Shown: piece by piece, positions 43,920-53,284 of the stretch
How the letters are laid out: each line of letters begins with the position of its first letter
Position numbering within the stretch: position 1 is the first letter of the stretch
Position numbers and translations under genes: made by a program
Notes under the pieces: model-generated
Databases searched by the model: none
Told to the model about the DNA's origin: nothing
The model's input: only the letters and a program-made list of their open reading frames with translations
From: Photobacterium ganghwense
GTDB taxonomy: Bacteria; Pseudomonadota; Gammaproteobacteria; Enterobacterales; Vibrionaceae
Length of the DNA: 64,000 nucleotides
Assembly: GCF_003025595.1 (NCBI RefSeq)
Contig: NZ_PYMI01000006.1
Location: forward strand, 1 to 64,000
Direction: 5' to 3'

Positions 43920-44016
43920 ACCACAATTGCCTTACCGGATTCGCCGAAACAATCTGCACAAGGCACTACACTAAAGAAGAGGTCGCATTCAGGGGAACGT
44001 CAGTCAGGAGGCAAGA

Positions 44017-44070
44017 ATGCTAAGGACGAGGCAAAAAAAGGACGAAATAAAACTAAGGACGAAGCGATGA
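44017..44070 (+). CDS. Possible 17-residue leader peptide ahead of the DUF2970 gene
   Basis: A short reading MLRTRQKKDEIKLRTKR has an ideal ribosome site (AGGAGG, five bases before the ATG). Its TGA stop overlaps the ATG of the DUF2970 gene by three bases (ATGA). Nearly half its residues are basic. It may couple translation of the downstream gene or be an accident of the repeated AAGGACGA sequence. There is no homology argument. Confidence 0.4.
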   Translation: MLRTRQKKDEIKLRTKR

Positions 44071-44336
44071 CAAAAACGAAATCGACCGAACCCACTCAGG
44101 TAGCAACCCAGGCAGAAACCCAGCCGCCGTCATCCCGTGACCAGCCACCGAGGGCTCATCGCTCGCCGAATTTGTGCAAGAGCATTGCCGGTGCCCTGTT
44201 TGGGATACAGTCAGAGCGCAACCGTGAGATCGACTTCAATCAGCCCCACCCCCTGCCGTTTATTGTGGCCGGAGTGGTGGCGATTGCGCTGTTTGTTGCA
44301 ATTCTGGTCGCGATCAGTCAGTGGGTCAGTGCCTGA
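44067..44336 (+). CDS. DUF2970 membrane protein
   Basis: An 89-residue protein with a polar, Thr/Gln/Pro-rich N-terminal half, then SIAGALFGIQSERNREIDF, and one C-terminal membrane helix (PFIVAGVVAIALFVAILVAI). This layout matches DUF2970. A much longer upstream in-frame reading is antisense to rpe and is rejected. It sits between rpe and dam on the opposite strand, an insertion into an otherwise E. coli-like order. Function unknown. Confidence 0.75.
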   Translation: MTKTKSTEPTQVATQAETQPPSSRDQPPRAHRSPNLCKSIAGALFGIQSERNREIDFNQPHPLPFIVAGVVAIALFVAILVAISQWVSA

Positions 44337-44408
44337 TACCGTGGCGCTATGACGCTGAGTTTGAGGAAGTCGGTATGAGGAACACAAAGCAGGCCCCTCA
44401 GGCAAGGG

Positions 44409-45236
44409 TCAGCTTTCGGTCGTCGGTTTAAACAGGGCCAGCAACTCATCGACCTTGTTGCGGCCACTGCCATTACGGCTAATGGTGCGCTTGACCTTGA
44501 CCACGGACAGGTCAGCCCCGTGATACAGGCGACGGGTCAGCGTGGTGTCGTGATTGGAAATCAGGACCGGGATCTGACGCTCTGTGGCGGCTCGTTCAGC
44601 CACATCGGCCAGGGCCGCCTGATCATCGAGACTAAATCCATTACCGGCATACGAGGTAAAGTTCGCCGTCGTCGACAGCGGTGCATACGGCGGATCACAA
44701 TAAATCACGCTGCCTTTGCGGGCACGAGAAAAAGTCTGCTGGTAGCCTTCGCAGACAAACATCGCGCGCTTGGCTTTCTCTGCAAACATAAACATTTCCT
44801 CTTCCGGAAAGTACGGACGTTTGTAGGAACCAAACGGGACATTGAAACCGCCCTGCTTGTTGTAGCGGCACAACCCATTAAAACCGTGGCGGTTCATATA
44901 CAGAAAATACAGGGAACGCAGGTAAGGATCGCGGGTCGCGTTGAATGTCGCGCGGATCTCCAGATACGCCCCTTTTTTGTTGTACTCCGGCGTAAACAGG
45001 GCTTTGCTGTCTTTGACGTACTGCTCAGGCTGGGTTTTCAGGATATTGTACAGGTTGATCAGATCGGGATTGATGTCTGCCAGCAGGTACTGCTCGTAGT
45101 CAGTATTAAGAAAAACCGAGCCGGCGCCCACAAAAGGTTCAACCAGTTTACGTGCAGGCGGCAGGCGGTGCTTTATCTCCTCAACCAGAGAATATTTTCC
45201 CCCAGCCCATTTCAGGAATGCACGATGCTTTTTCAT
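44409..45236 (-). CDS. dam: DNA adenine methylase Dam
   Basis: An N6-adenine methyltransferase for GATC (275 residues). The AdoMet site is FLKWAGGKYSLVEEI near the start, with EPFVGAGSVF next, and the catalytic motif is DPPYAPL (about residue 182). In Vibrionaceae Dam is important for chromosome replication control as well as mismatch repair. It lies 107 bp after damX, as in E. coli. Confidence 0.97.
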   Translation of the reverse strand: MKKHRAFLKWAGGKYSLVEEIKHRLPPARKLVEPFVGAGSVFLNTDYEQYLLADINPDLINLYNILKTQPEQYVKDSKALFTPEYNKKGAYLEIRATFNATRDPYLRSLYFLYMNRHGFNGLCRYNKQGGFNVPFGSYKRPYFPEEEMFMFAEKAKRAMFVCEGYQQTFSRARKGSVIYCDPPYAPLSTTANFTSYAGNGFSLDDQAALADVAERAATERQIPVLISNHDTTLTRRLYHGADLSVVKVKRTISRNGSGRNKVDELLALFKPTTES

Positions 45237-45343
45237 TCAGCTAACCACCAATACCGACTTTGTTTCGAAAGGTGGCGGATTGTACACCATTTCATACGGT
45301 TTCTGATACCGCTGGAGGGGAAATATCTCCCAATCGGGGCCGC

Positions 45344-46855
45344 TTAATTTGCCCGATCCATCTCCTGATGAATTTGCCGGTAAGATTTTACCCACGGCTG
45401 CACGCCCTGCACTTTAGCCGGCAACTGCTGTACGGCACGACGGGCCGCTGCCACATTCGGATAATTGCCCGTTACTACGATATACCAGGTCTCTCCGCTG
45501 CGGCGGGTCTGATACACAGTCGCCAGATTCGCCACCTGATAGTCAGCCAAAAACTGGTTCGCCGCTGTCATGCTGTGCATGGCTGCCAATTGCAAGGCGT
45601 AATGAGTTGCCGGCACGGCACGCAGTTGATGACCGCGTTCCTTGATTGTCGGGCTGGCAGGCTGACGGACTGCCGCCTGCTTAGCTTCAGGCTTGGCATC
45701 GGAAACATTCTGGTCAGGCGCCGAAGCTTCTGAAGTTGTCGCTGTCGGTACCGACGGTGACGCGACCTGTGTTGACTGACTCGCAACTGCACCTTCCGGC
45801 AATGCAGGCTGCAATCTGGCCTGGTTGTCGGCGACGGCTTGCTCGCCGGAACCACCCAGTGACTGCTCATCCAGCATGGCATCCACTACCTCCGCCGGGA
45901 CGACAACACGTTGCTGCCCGTCACTGCGACCGACGGTCAGCCCTTCAGAGGCCACTTCCGGCGGCAGGTTCTGACTATCATCCTCGATAACCGGACGATC
46001 TGTCGCTGGGGTGTCTGACAACGGCACCATCACAGCATTATCCAGCGGAAGCGCCTGACGCTCCGATTCCGGTGACGAAGCTGGCCAGAATACCCAGGCC
46101 GTGCCAGCCGCAATCAGAACAATCAGCGCTACCAGCATAACAGTGGGTGATAAACGGCGTGCATCTTGTGTTTCCATGTCACAACTCCCTTCAGCTTCCA
46201 GCTTGATAAGTTCGCCCGGTAGCGGCAGGCAACGGGCGGCCTGTTCTCGGTACCAGCGTCGCCCCTGGGCATCCAGCGGCTCATCGGCAACCATGACTTC
46301 GACAAACGTCTGTACTTCCGGTTCCGCCAACGGGCTGATTTCCAGCTCCAGCGGCGCACCAGCTTGACCATGGGACACCTGGCTCAGGGATTTATTTAAT
46401 CGCCCCGGCACACTGAATAACACCACATTAACCTGCCAACCGGGCAACTGCGCCGCCTGCTGAACCAGGGCCCATAACTCGGCAACCAGCACCGGACTCA
46501 GCAAATGGGCATCATCCACCACAATCAGGGCATTCAGCGGGCTGTGGCCCAGAATGCGTTCGATACTGTCCTGCAACGGATCCTGATCATTAAATACCGC
46601 CCGGGGTGCCAATTGTTGCAGGATAAAATGACGATGCTGACTGTCTGTTTGGTTCGAATGACAAATCAGCAGAGCCTGATGTGCGGCATCCGCCCAGTGC
46701 TCCAGATAACGCTGTGACAGCCAGGTTTTACCTGCCCCCTCAGGGCCGGTGACTTGAACAAGATGGGAACTGAATCGGGTAAGAAACTGTAAGCGGGAAA
46801 GCAACTGGACCTGGGAGTCCAGGTCCAACGATGAGAGGTGCAGCGCAGCACTCAT
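45344..46855 (-). CDS. damX: Cell division protein DamX (AAA and SPOR domains)
   Basis: A 503-residue inner-membrane protein. An N-terminal AAA-like ATPase region (P-loop GPEGAGKTW, about residue 38) is followed by one membrane helix (VMLVALIVLIAAGTAWVFWP, about 240-260), a low-complexity periplasmic linker and a C-terminal SPOR domain (about 420-500, HYALQLAAMHSMTAANQFL) that binds denuded septal peptidoglycan. It lies between aroB (9 bp) and dam. Confidence 0.93.
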   Translation of the reverse strand: MSAALHLSSLDLDSQVQLLSRLQFLTRFSSHLVQVTGPEGAGKTWLSQRYLEHWADAAHQALLICHSNQTDSQHRHFILQQLAPRAVFNDQDPLQDSIERILGHSPLNALIVVDDAHLLSPVLVAELWALVQQAAQLPGWQVNVVLFSVPGRLNKSLSQVSHGQAGAPLELEISPLAEPEVQTFVEVMVADEPLDAQGRRWYREQAARCLPLPGELIKLEAEGSCDMETQDARRLSPTVMLVALIVLIAAGTAWVFWPASSPESERQALPLDNAVMVPLSDTPATDRPVIEDDSQNLPPEVASEGLTVGRSDGQQRVVVPAEVVDAMLDEQSLGGSGEQAVADNQARLQPALPEGAVASQSTQVASPSVPTATTSEASAPDQNVSDAKPEAKQAAVRQPASPTIKERGHQLRAVPATHYALQLAAMHSMTAANQFLADYQVANLATVYQTRRSGETWYIVVTGNYPNVAAARRAVQQLPAKVQGVQPWVKSYRQIHQEMDRAN

Positions 46856-46864
46856 AGAAAATCG

Positions 46865-47947
46865 TTACGCAGCCTGAATCGCGCGACGAAGCACGTCTTC
46901 AGGTACTCCCGCGACGACCTCAGCCTGACCAATACCGGTTGGCAGAATCAGACGCAACTGTCCCGCCAGCACTTTTTTGTCACGCATCATGTGTTTACGG
47001 TACGCGTCAAAATCCATCCCCTGCGGGCCAGAAACCGGCAGGTTCGCTCGCTCCAACAGACGGATAATACGCTCGACATCCTGCTCGCTCATCAGTCCTT
47101 GGATCTGAGCCGTACGGGCAGCCTGAACCGTACCGGCAGCCACGGCTTCACCATGGAGCCAGTTACCGTAGCCCATTTCCGCTTCAATCGCATGGCCAAA
47201 AGTATGGCCCAGATTCAGCAGGGCACGCACACCGGATTCTTTCTCATCGGCAGCCACGACATCAGCTTTGATCTGGCAGCAACGGGCAATGGCATAGCCC
47301 AGCGCTTCCGTATCCAGTGCCTGCAGGCGATCCACGTTCTCTTCCAGCCAAGTAAAAAATTCAGCATCCGCGATGATGCCGTATTTGATCACTTCCGCCA
47401 TCCCCGCAGCAAATTCCCGCTCCGGCAGAGTACGCAGGCAGTGAGTGTCAATCACTACGGCTTTCGGCTGATAAAACGCCCCGATCATGTTTTTGCCCAG
47501 CGGGTGGTTCACCGCGGTTTTGCCTCCCACCGAAGAATCAACCTGGGAAAGCAGCGTTGTTGGCACCTGAATGAAATCGACCCCGCGGTGATAGCAGGAT
47601 GCGGCAAAGCCCACCACGTCGCCAATCACACCGCCACCCAGCGCCACGATGATCACATCGCGCCCGTAGTTGCCTTCCAGCAGGAAAGTCATGATTTGGT
47701 TCAGGGTATCAAGGGTCTTGTACTGCTCACCGTCTGCTAAAGGCAGCAGGGACACTTCGCAAGGAAGTGAACGGATAGTCCCGATCACCTGCTCGGCATA
47801 GAGCGGGGCTACCGTTTCATTGCTGACCACGACAACACGTCGGCCTGCCGGAATGGCAGAGGAAAAGAGCGCCGGGTTATCAAATAACTCGGCGCCGATG
47901 GAGATTGGGTAACTTCTGTCACCAAGGTTGACGTTGATCCGTTCCAT
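46865..47947 (-). CDS. aroB: 3-dehydroquinate synthase
   Basis: AroB (360 residues), the NAD- and zinc-dependent second enzyme of the shikimate pathway. The glycine-rich segment [18 protein letters not shown] and the metal ligands (Glu in GMAEVIKYG, His in [12 protein letters not shown]) are visible. It lies 20 bp after aroK, so two shikimate genes are together. Confidence 0.97.
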   Translation of the reverse strand: MERINVNLGDRSYPISIGAELFDNPALFSSAIPAGRRVVVVSNETVAPLYAEQVIGTIRSLPCEVSLLPLADGEQYKTLDTLNQIMTFLLEGNYGRDVIIVALGGGVIGDVVGFAASCYHRGVDFIQVPTTLLSQVDSSVGGKTAVNHPLGKNMIGAFYQPKAVVIDTHCLRTLPEREFAAGMAEVIKYGIIADAEFFTWLEENVDRLQALDTEALGYAIARCCQIKADVVAADEKESGVRALLNLGHTFGHAIEAEMGYGNWLHGEAVAAGTVQAARTAQIQGLMSEQDVERIIRLLERANLPVSGPQGMDFDAYRKHMMRDKKVLAGQLRLILPTGIGQAEVVAGVPEDVLRRAIQAA

Positions 47948-47967
47948 GGCCAGCTCTCTATATTGAA

Positions 47968-48486
47968 TTAGCGCTCATCTAGCATTTTAATGATTTCGTT
48001 CGCGACCACTTTAGCACTCTGATCATCAGTGCGTACTACATAGTCAGCTACTTCTTCATACAATGGATTGCGCTCTTCTGCAAGTGCTTCCAGCACTTCA
48101 CGTGGTGTATCTGTCTGAAGCAGAGGACGCTTTTTATCGCGCTGAGTACGAGCAAGCTGTTTTTCGATAGTCGTCTCCAGGTACACAACAATACCACGAG
48201 CAGACAGACGATTACGGCTCTCCTTACTCTTGACCGAACCACCACCCGTCGCCAGGACAATACCCTGCTTCTGAGACAGATCGTCAATTACGCTCTCTTC
48301 ACGAGCACGGAAACCATCTTCACCTTCTACATCAAATACCCAGCTGATGTCTGCACCGGTACGTTGCTCGATTTCAGTGTCAGAATCGAAGAATTCCATG
48401 TGCAGTTGCTGTGCAAGGTGTCTACCGATAGTACTTTTGCCGGCACCCATTGGGCCGACCAGGAAAATATTTCGTTTTTCAGCCAT
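47968..48486 (-). CDS. aroK: Shikimate kinase I
   Basis: AroK (172 residues) phosphorylates shikimate. The P-loop is [14 protein letters not shown]; the shikimate-binding Asp-Arg pairs are in [13 protein letters not shown] and [16 protein letters not shown] is also conserved. I start at the ATG at 48486 ([11 protein letters not shown]); an in-frame TTG three codons earlier is less likely. It is 213 bp downstream of pilQ across a strong hairpin. Confidence 0.96.
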   Translation of the reverse strand: MAEKRNIFLVGPMGAGKSTIGRHLAQQLHMEFFDSDTEIEQRTGADISWVFDVEGEDGFRAREESVIDDLSQKQGIVLATGGGSVKSKESRNRLSARGIVVYLETTIEKQLARTQRDKKRPLLQTDTPREVLEALAEERNPLYEEVADYVVRTDDQSAKVVANEIIKMLDER

Positions 48487-48653
48487 GTTTAGCAATATTT
48501 ACGCGCGGTTAATAAAACGACACCGCCCGCAGGCTTATTTCAAAATGAAGCCCGAGGCGCCAACTTCCTCACTTTTAATTCGTGATTAAGACCGAAAATT
48601 ATCTCAGGACAAAGCCTCTTTTGGCAATAGCTAGAGGGGGATTAATTCCGAGG

Positions 48654-48682
48654 CGGCGCCGCTAAGCCAGGTAGCGGCGCCG
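48654..48682. repeat. Perfect GC-rich hairpin between pilQ and aroK
   Basis: A 10-bp stem CGGCGCCGCT/AGCGGCGCCG with a 9-nt loop lies 18 bp beyond the pilQ stop. There is no T-run, so it is not a canonical terminator. It may act as a 3'-end stabiliser of the pil transcript. Confidence 0.8.
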
Positions 48683-48699
48683 TCAACAATGGGGGTAAC

Positions 48700-50433
48700 C
48701 TATTGATTAATAATCTTTGGCGTCACAAAAATCAGCAATTCACGCTTGCCCAGCTCTTCCAGCTTATGGCGGAACAAGGCGCCTAATACCGGTAAATCCC
48801 CCAGCAATGGCACTTTACGCACCATGTTTGTCAGCGAATGCTGGTAGATTCCCCCCAAAACAACGGTCTCGCCATTTTCAACCAGAACCTGGGTCCCGAT
48901 ACGCTGGGTATCAATCGCAATCGCTTCGCCGGTCCCGGTTTTTACGACATCCCCCTTCTTATCCTGGGTAACGACCAAATCCAGCACCAGCTTGCCGTCC
49001 GGAGTAATCTGCGGGGTCACCATCAGACTGAGCACGGCCTTTTTAAAGCCCACCGATACCGCGCCGCTGGATGATGCTTCCAAGTACGGAATTTCGGTTC
49101 CCTGCTCGATATAGGCCATTTTTTTATTGGTGGTCATCAGGCGCGGACTGGAAATGATTTCCGCTTTCTGCTCCGCCTGCAGGGCCGATAATTCCAGATC
49201 CAGTAACACATCGCCGATTTTGGCGACCTGGAAAGCGATGCTTGACGCCCCCGCTTTGGTGGCTCCCAAATTAACATTGAGGAAATCCCCGACCTGATCC
49301 ACCCGGTTATCTGCCAGATCAAGCAGCCCTTCCGACACCAAATTGCCTTCAATGGAGCTACCGATCGTATTGTTGCCATTACGACTCAGCATCCCCCAGC
49401 GAACCCCCAACTCGTCAATATCACCTTCGTTCACCGTAACCACCCGGGCTTCAATTTGGACCTGCTGCACTGGGATGTCGAGCGCCGTCACGATATCGCG
49501 GATATTCGCCAGACTTTCAGCAATATCGTTAATGATCAGAGAGTTAGTTCGTTCATCAATATGCAGTGAGCCACGCGGTGACAACATGCTCACCCCTTCA
49601 CCGCTGCCCTGCAGCAGCTCGCCCAGCTCCGATGCCTTGGCGTAGTTAATCTGAATTATCTCCGAGCGCAGTGAAGCCAGTTCCTCTTCTTTACGCTTCG
49701 ACTCCAGCTGCTTCTGCTCTTCTCGCGCCAGCTCTTCTTTCGGGGCAATCATGACCACACTGCCCTGTTCGCGCTTGTCCAGCCCTTTGGATTTCAAAAT
49801 GATATCCAGCACCTGCTTCCATGGTACGTCGTCCAACCGCAGCGTCAGGTTGCCCTGCACCGAATCCGAGACCACCAGGTTGAAATCGTTGTACTCAGCG
49901 ATCAGCTGCAGCACGTTTCGCACCGGCACATCCTGGAAGTTGATAGAGATGGGCTTGCTGTTATAAGAAATCGATGACGGCGCGGCCTTGGCTGAGCTTG
50001 GTTTTGCCACTTTCTCGACGGTCACCGTCAGCACTTTATCCTTGCTGGTGTAGTCATAGGCATAAGTGCCGTTCATTGAGAGCACCAAACGCACCCCCCG
50101 CTCGGTTCGGAAGGTTTCGATGGTTTGTACCCGGGTCGCGAACTCTTTCACGTCGAGGGTATAAATCATGTCCTCCGGAATCTCCGTGTCATGCACATCA
50201 ACATACAGCTTCTCGCCAGCCCGGCGCATATCGACCACGGAACGGGCGTTTGCCAGATCGACTTTCAGGACCCCGTGCCCGGCCGTACTGCGTGTAAAGT
50301 CGATTGCCTGAATTCGGTTTTCTGCGGCAGCAAATGAGACTGAACTTTGCATCAGGGCCCATAACATCAGCCCGCCCCAATGGAGCGTTCTGCTCCATCC
50401 CCATTTACTGACTTGCAATGCCTTCCTTGCCAT
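48700..50433 (-). CDS. pilQ: Type IV pilus secretin PilQ
   Basis: The outer-membrane secretin (577 residues) through which the pilus passes. A signal sequence (LMLWALMQSSVSFAA) is followed by one AMIN domain (about 40-140), the STN/N0 region (ISINFQDVPVRNVLQLIAEYNDFN), an N1 domain and the secretin core. The latter ends with VVLGGIYQ and VPLLGDLPVLGALFR. It is the last gene of pilMNOPQ, 18 bp after pilP. Confidence 0.96.
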   Translation of the reverse strand: MARKALQVSKWGWSRTLHWGGLMLWALMQSSVSFAAAENRIQAIDFTRSTAGHGVLKVDLANARSVVDMRRAGEKLYVDVHDTEIPEDMIYTLDVKEFATRVQTIETFRTERGVRLVLSMNGTYAYDYTSKDKVLTVTVEKVAKPSSAKAAPSSISYNSKPISINFQDVPVRNVLQLIAEYNDFNLVVSDSVQGNLTLRLDDVPWKQVLDIILKSKGLDKREQGSVVMIAPKEELAREEQKQLESKRKEEELASLRSEIIQINYAKASELGELLQGSGEGVSMLSPRGSLHIDERTNSLIINDIAESLANIRDIVTALDIPVQQVQIEARVVTVNEGDIDELGVRWGMLSRNGNNTIGSSIEGNLVSEGLLDLADNRVDQVGDFLNVNLGATKAGASSIAFQVAKIGDVLLDLELSALQAEQKAEIISSPRLMTTNKKMAYIEQGTEIPYLEASSSGAVSVGFKKAVLSLMVTPQITPDGKLVLDLVVTQDKKGDVVKTGTGEAIAIDTQRIGTQVLVENGETVVLGGIYQHSLTNMVRKVPLLGDLPVLGALFRHKLEELGKRELLIFVTPKIINQ

Positions 50434-50451
50434 ATCCTGCTACTTCTCTTT

Positions 50452-50982
50452 TTAAACTGCTTTTTCTGCTTGCTGCGCCAGGGTGAGTTTGATTGGCCGC
50501 TTCAGCCAGCACCCTTCGCCATCCGGTAATACTTCTTCTACATCGATGCTCTTCGGACTCACCGACAATACCCGGCCATGATTCAGCCCGAGGAAGTGCC
50601 CTTCCCGTACTTTGACCAGCTTGCCCTCAGGGGTATAAATCAATGCCCACAACTGTTTGGTATCTCCCATCACTCCACGCATACTGAGCTGCTCAATCGG
50701 GTAACTTTCCAGCGCGGAGCGGTTGGTCCGCTCATCCGGCTGCCAACAGGCGCCGTCACCTGCAAGCATGTCGCTTTGTTCTGGCCGAGGACGAATAAAC
50801 GGTGAACGCGGACTGGTCATGACAAATGCTTCTGCGACAAACGTTGGCTGCTCCAGCAAAGGCTCCACGGTTGCCTGTGCCTGTTGATGGGTTTGGTTGA
50901 TAAACTGCGCGATCGAATCATCATTGGCCTGACACCCCACCAGCAACAGGCACAGGCTGCACACACTCCATTTCAGGTTCAT
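50452..50982 (-). CDS. pilP: Type IV pilus lipoprotein PilP
   Basis: A 176-residue inner-membrane lipoprotein (signal ending LLLVGC, Cys17) that links the PilN/PilO dimer to PilQ. The C-terminal beta-domain contains WALIYTPEGKLVKVREGHFLG. It overlaps pilO by four bases. Confidence 0.94.
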   Translation of the reverse strand: MNLKWSVCSLCLLLVGCQANDDSIAQFINQTHQQAQATVEPLLEQPTFVAEAFVMTSPRSPFIRPRPEQSDMLAGDGACWQPDERTNRSALESYPIEQLSMRGVMGDTKQLWALIYTPEGKLVKVREGHFLGLNHGRVLSVSPKSIDVEEVLPDGEGCWLKRPIKLTLAQQAEKAV

Positions 50983-51569
50983 GCGCGCTCCTTGGCCGGT
51001 GCTTTGAAGCGATAGGTCGTGGCCGACACTTTCAGCCTCAGCAATTCCTGCTGTTCTTCAATTCTTTTTAAATCAATATCTTTCAGTGACACAATTCGCG
51101 ACAAGCTGGCAATCTCTTCGGCAAACTTGCCGATATCTTCATATTCCCCGGTCAGCTCGATGCTGATCGGCAATTCGATATACAGCGGGTGATCAATCCG
51201 GGGAGCCCACTCAATCCGCTGGAAAGACAGCCCGTTACGCACCCCGATGTCATTCACATCAGCCAGTAGGCTGGCCAGTTCCTGCTCTTCCGGTAGCTGA
51301 CGAATAACCTGCTGATATTGCGCCTGCAGCGCTTCAACCTGCGCCTGCACTTTCGGCAGGGCTGCCACCTGGTTGGCCCGCCGGATTAAATCCTGACGCA
51401 AGCTGGTCTCCTGCTGCTTCAACCCTTCCAACTCGTCCTGCATCGGGATGAGCCAGTACCAGTAACCCAGCGCCGCGACCACGCACGCCACCAAGAACAC
51501 CACCACGCCCTGCGCGGGCAATGGCCATTCCAGCATTTCATCCAGTTCCAGATCCTGCCAATCAGCCAT
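50979..51569 (-). CDS. pilO: Type IV pilus alignment protein PilO
   Basis: A 196-residue bitopic protein with a short cytoplasmic N-terminus, one membrane helix (VVVFLVACVVAALGYWYWL, about 21-40), a coiled coil and a ferredoxin-like periplasmic domain. It forms heterodimers with PilN in the alignment complex. It overlaps pilN by 8 bases and pilP by 4. Confidence 0.94.
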   Translation of the reverse strand: MADWQDLELDEMLEWPLPAQGVVVFLVACVVAALGYWYWLIPMQDELEGLKQQETSLRQDLIRRANQVAALPKVQAQVEALQAQYQQVIRQLPEEQELASLLADVNDIGVRNGLSFQRIEWAPRIDHPLYIELPISIELTGEYEDIGKFAEEIASLSRIVSLKDIDLKRIEEQQELLRLKVSATTYRFKAPAKERA

Positions 51570-52140
51570 CTCGTCCTCCCTCTTCAGTGCGCTGAGGCGG
51601 CGACAGCAAAATAAAAGAAGCGTTAAAGTTAGTTTGCTCCTTCTGTTTTTCTGTTTTGGTTACAATCGAGTGCATGGTTATATCCTCAACCCACTCCGAG
51701 GTTTCGCCATTGGACAGCAGGGTTGCCAGGCGACCGTTGGAATCCCCTGCGCCGCCCAGTTTGACCAGACTGCCGGTCATAGACACCCCATCCAGATACA
51801 CGCCCTGCGGCACGATACCCGGCATCAGGCTCATCAGCCGGGTGACGTGGTTGCGCCCTTTCTGAATGTCGGTAATCACCGCCAGCCGCTGCACCAGGGC
51901 CTCGCGCTGACGATCCATTTCCGGCAGCATGGCCAGCTTGTGTTCAAGAGCCTGAATTTCCTGCTGGATTTGCGCGTTGCGAGCGTGCTGGATAGATTGC
52001 TGGCGCTCAATGAAACTGCCCGCGCCCAAGACCACGAATGCCGCCGCTACCGCAGAGGCGGCCAGCAGGCCAACAAAACGCTGACGATGAAGCCGTTTCT
52101 TTTCTTCACGCCAAGGCAGTAAATTCAGCTTGGCTATCAT
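51562..52140 (-). CDS. pilN: Type IV pilus alignment protein PilN
   Basis: A 192-residue bitopic protein. The cytoplasmic start MIAKLNLLPWREEKKR contains the conserved INLLPWR-type motif that docks into PilM. A membrane helix (about 24-43), a coiled coil and a periplasmic domain follow. It overlaps pilM by four bases. Confidence 0.95.
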   Translation of the reverse strand: MIAKLNLLPWREEKKRLHRQRFVGLLAASAVAAAFVVLGAGSFIERQQSIQHARNAQIQQEIQALEHKLAMLPEMDRQREALVQRLAVITDIQKGRNHVTRLMSLMPGIVPQGVYLDGVSMTGSLVKLGGAGDSNGRLATLLSNGETSEWVEDITMHSIVTKTEKQKEQTNFNASFILLSPPQRTEEGGRDG

Positions 52141-53138
52141 GTCGGTTGTCCTCCCCGTATGGCCAGGCCAGCCGCAACGGCATATTGTCCCAGACTGCCT
52201 TGTTCAATTTCGGCATCCATTTTGGGTCCTCGGTTAAATGAAGCCAGCGGGTGCATCCAGCGCACTTCCAGTCCCAGCATACGTTCTACGATATCGGCAA
52301 CCACCCAGCTCTGGCCGCCACCACTGAGCCAAATTCCCTGCAGCGTTGCGCGGGGATGGGTGGATTGATACAGCTGCAACTGCCGTTTGAGATTGTCAAC
52401 CAGCTGCTTAGTAAAAACTTCCATTTGCTCCGGCGACAGGGCTTCCAGCGAGGGCTCATCACTGCGAGGGGCAAACTGTTCACAGCCGAATGCCAGTTCG
52501 CGGTGGTAGGCAGTGCCGCCAACGGGGTTGACACAAAATGCGGTCCGCCGCTGACCGACATCCACCACTCCCCACTGCCCTTCGACAGCCAGCTGTTCCG
52601 CCAGATACTGCTCCAGCCACAACAGGGCATGGGTCTGCAACTCCACCACTTTGGGCTGAAGCCGTACTTTACGCAGGGCATCAACCCGGCTGTCCACGGT
52701 TTCCCGTCGGGCGGCAAAGACCTGATACGGCCGGGTCTGACCGGCAACGGCAAAGGTGTCCGTGTTGACCGGGAAAAAGTCCATCCGCAGCTCATCCACC
52801 GGAAACGGTGACGCCGCGCTCATGGCCTGCTCAATGGCAAACACCGTCTCTTCATCGCTGAGGTTACTGTCGAGCTGGACCACCTTGCTGATCACGGCAC
52901 TGTCCGGCAATGCCAAAACCGTGTGACGGGCAGCAAACGGCAGCTGCTTTTTTAATTTACGCATCGCTGACAACAACCCCGGGACATTCACGCTATGCTG
53001 CTCATTGATCACCGATGTCGGCAGCACCTCCTCGGCAAAAGCCGCCAGTTCCAGCGAGGTCTTCTTCTGTCGCAAAACAACAGCCTTAATGCTGTGATGA
53101 CCAATATCAATCCCAATAGTGAGTGGGTTTCGAAACAT
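52137..53138 (-). CDS. pilM: Type IV pilus assembly protein PilM
   Basis: A 333-residue cytoplasmic actin-like protein. The phosphate-1 motif is GIDIGHHSIKAVVL at the start and the adenosine motif is GIWLSGGGQSWV (about residue 268). It binds PilN and connects the assembly ATPases to the periplasmic complex. It is the first gene of the pil operon and diverges from mrcA, as in many gammaproteobacteria. Confidence 0.95.
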   Translation of the reverse strand: MFRNPLTIGIDIGHHSIKAVVLRQKKTSLELAAFAEEVLPTSVINEQHSVNVPGLLSAMRKLKKQLPFAARHTVLALPDSAVISKVVQLDSNLSDEETVFAIEQAMSAASPFPVDELRMDFFPVNTDTFAVAGQTRPYQVFAARRETVDSRVDALRKVRLQPKVVELQTHALLWLEQYLAEQLAVEGQWGVVDVGQRRTAFCVNPVGGTAYHRELAFGCEQFAPRSDEPSLEALSPEQMEVFTKQLVDNLKRQLQLYQSTHPRATLQGIWLSGGGQSWVVADIVERMLGLEVRWMHPLASFNRGPKMDAEIEQGSLGQYAVAAGLAIRGGQPT

Positions 53139-53284
53139 ACCGTGCTATGCTCCCTGTAAGCGGAAAAGCAAACTAAGTTATTTATTTAAACACCAGGTTA
53201 TAGCGTTAATTTTTGAGCGTTATCTTTATACTATTGGTGCTAAGTTATTGAACGCTGAAATGTTGGTGTAACGGGAAATCTCAA
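53139..53284. promoter_or_regulatory. Divergent pilM / mrcA intergenic region
   Basis: A -10-like TATACT for mrcA lies at 53227-53232 on the plus strand and TATAAC for pilM near 53198-53203 on the minus strand. Neither has a convincing -35 by eye. The region is AT-rich and must contain both promoters. Confidence 0.4.

Noticed and set aside
43470..44066. Long N-terminal extension of the DUF2970 gene
   Set aside because: Most of it is antisense to rpe and its sequence is unlike a protein; a good ribosome site precedes the ATG at 44067.
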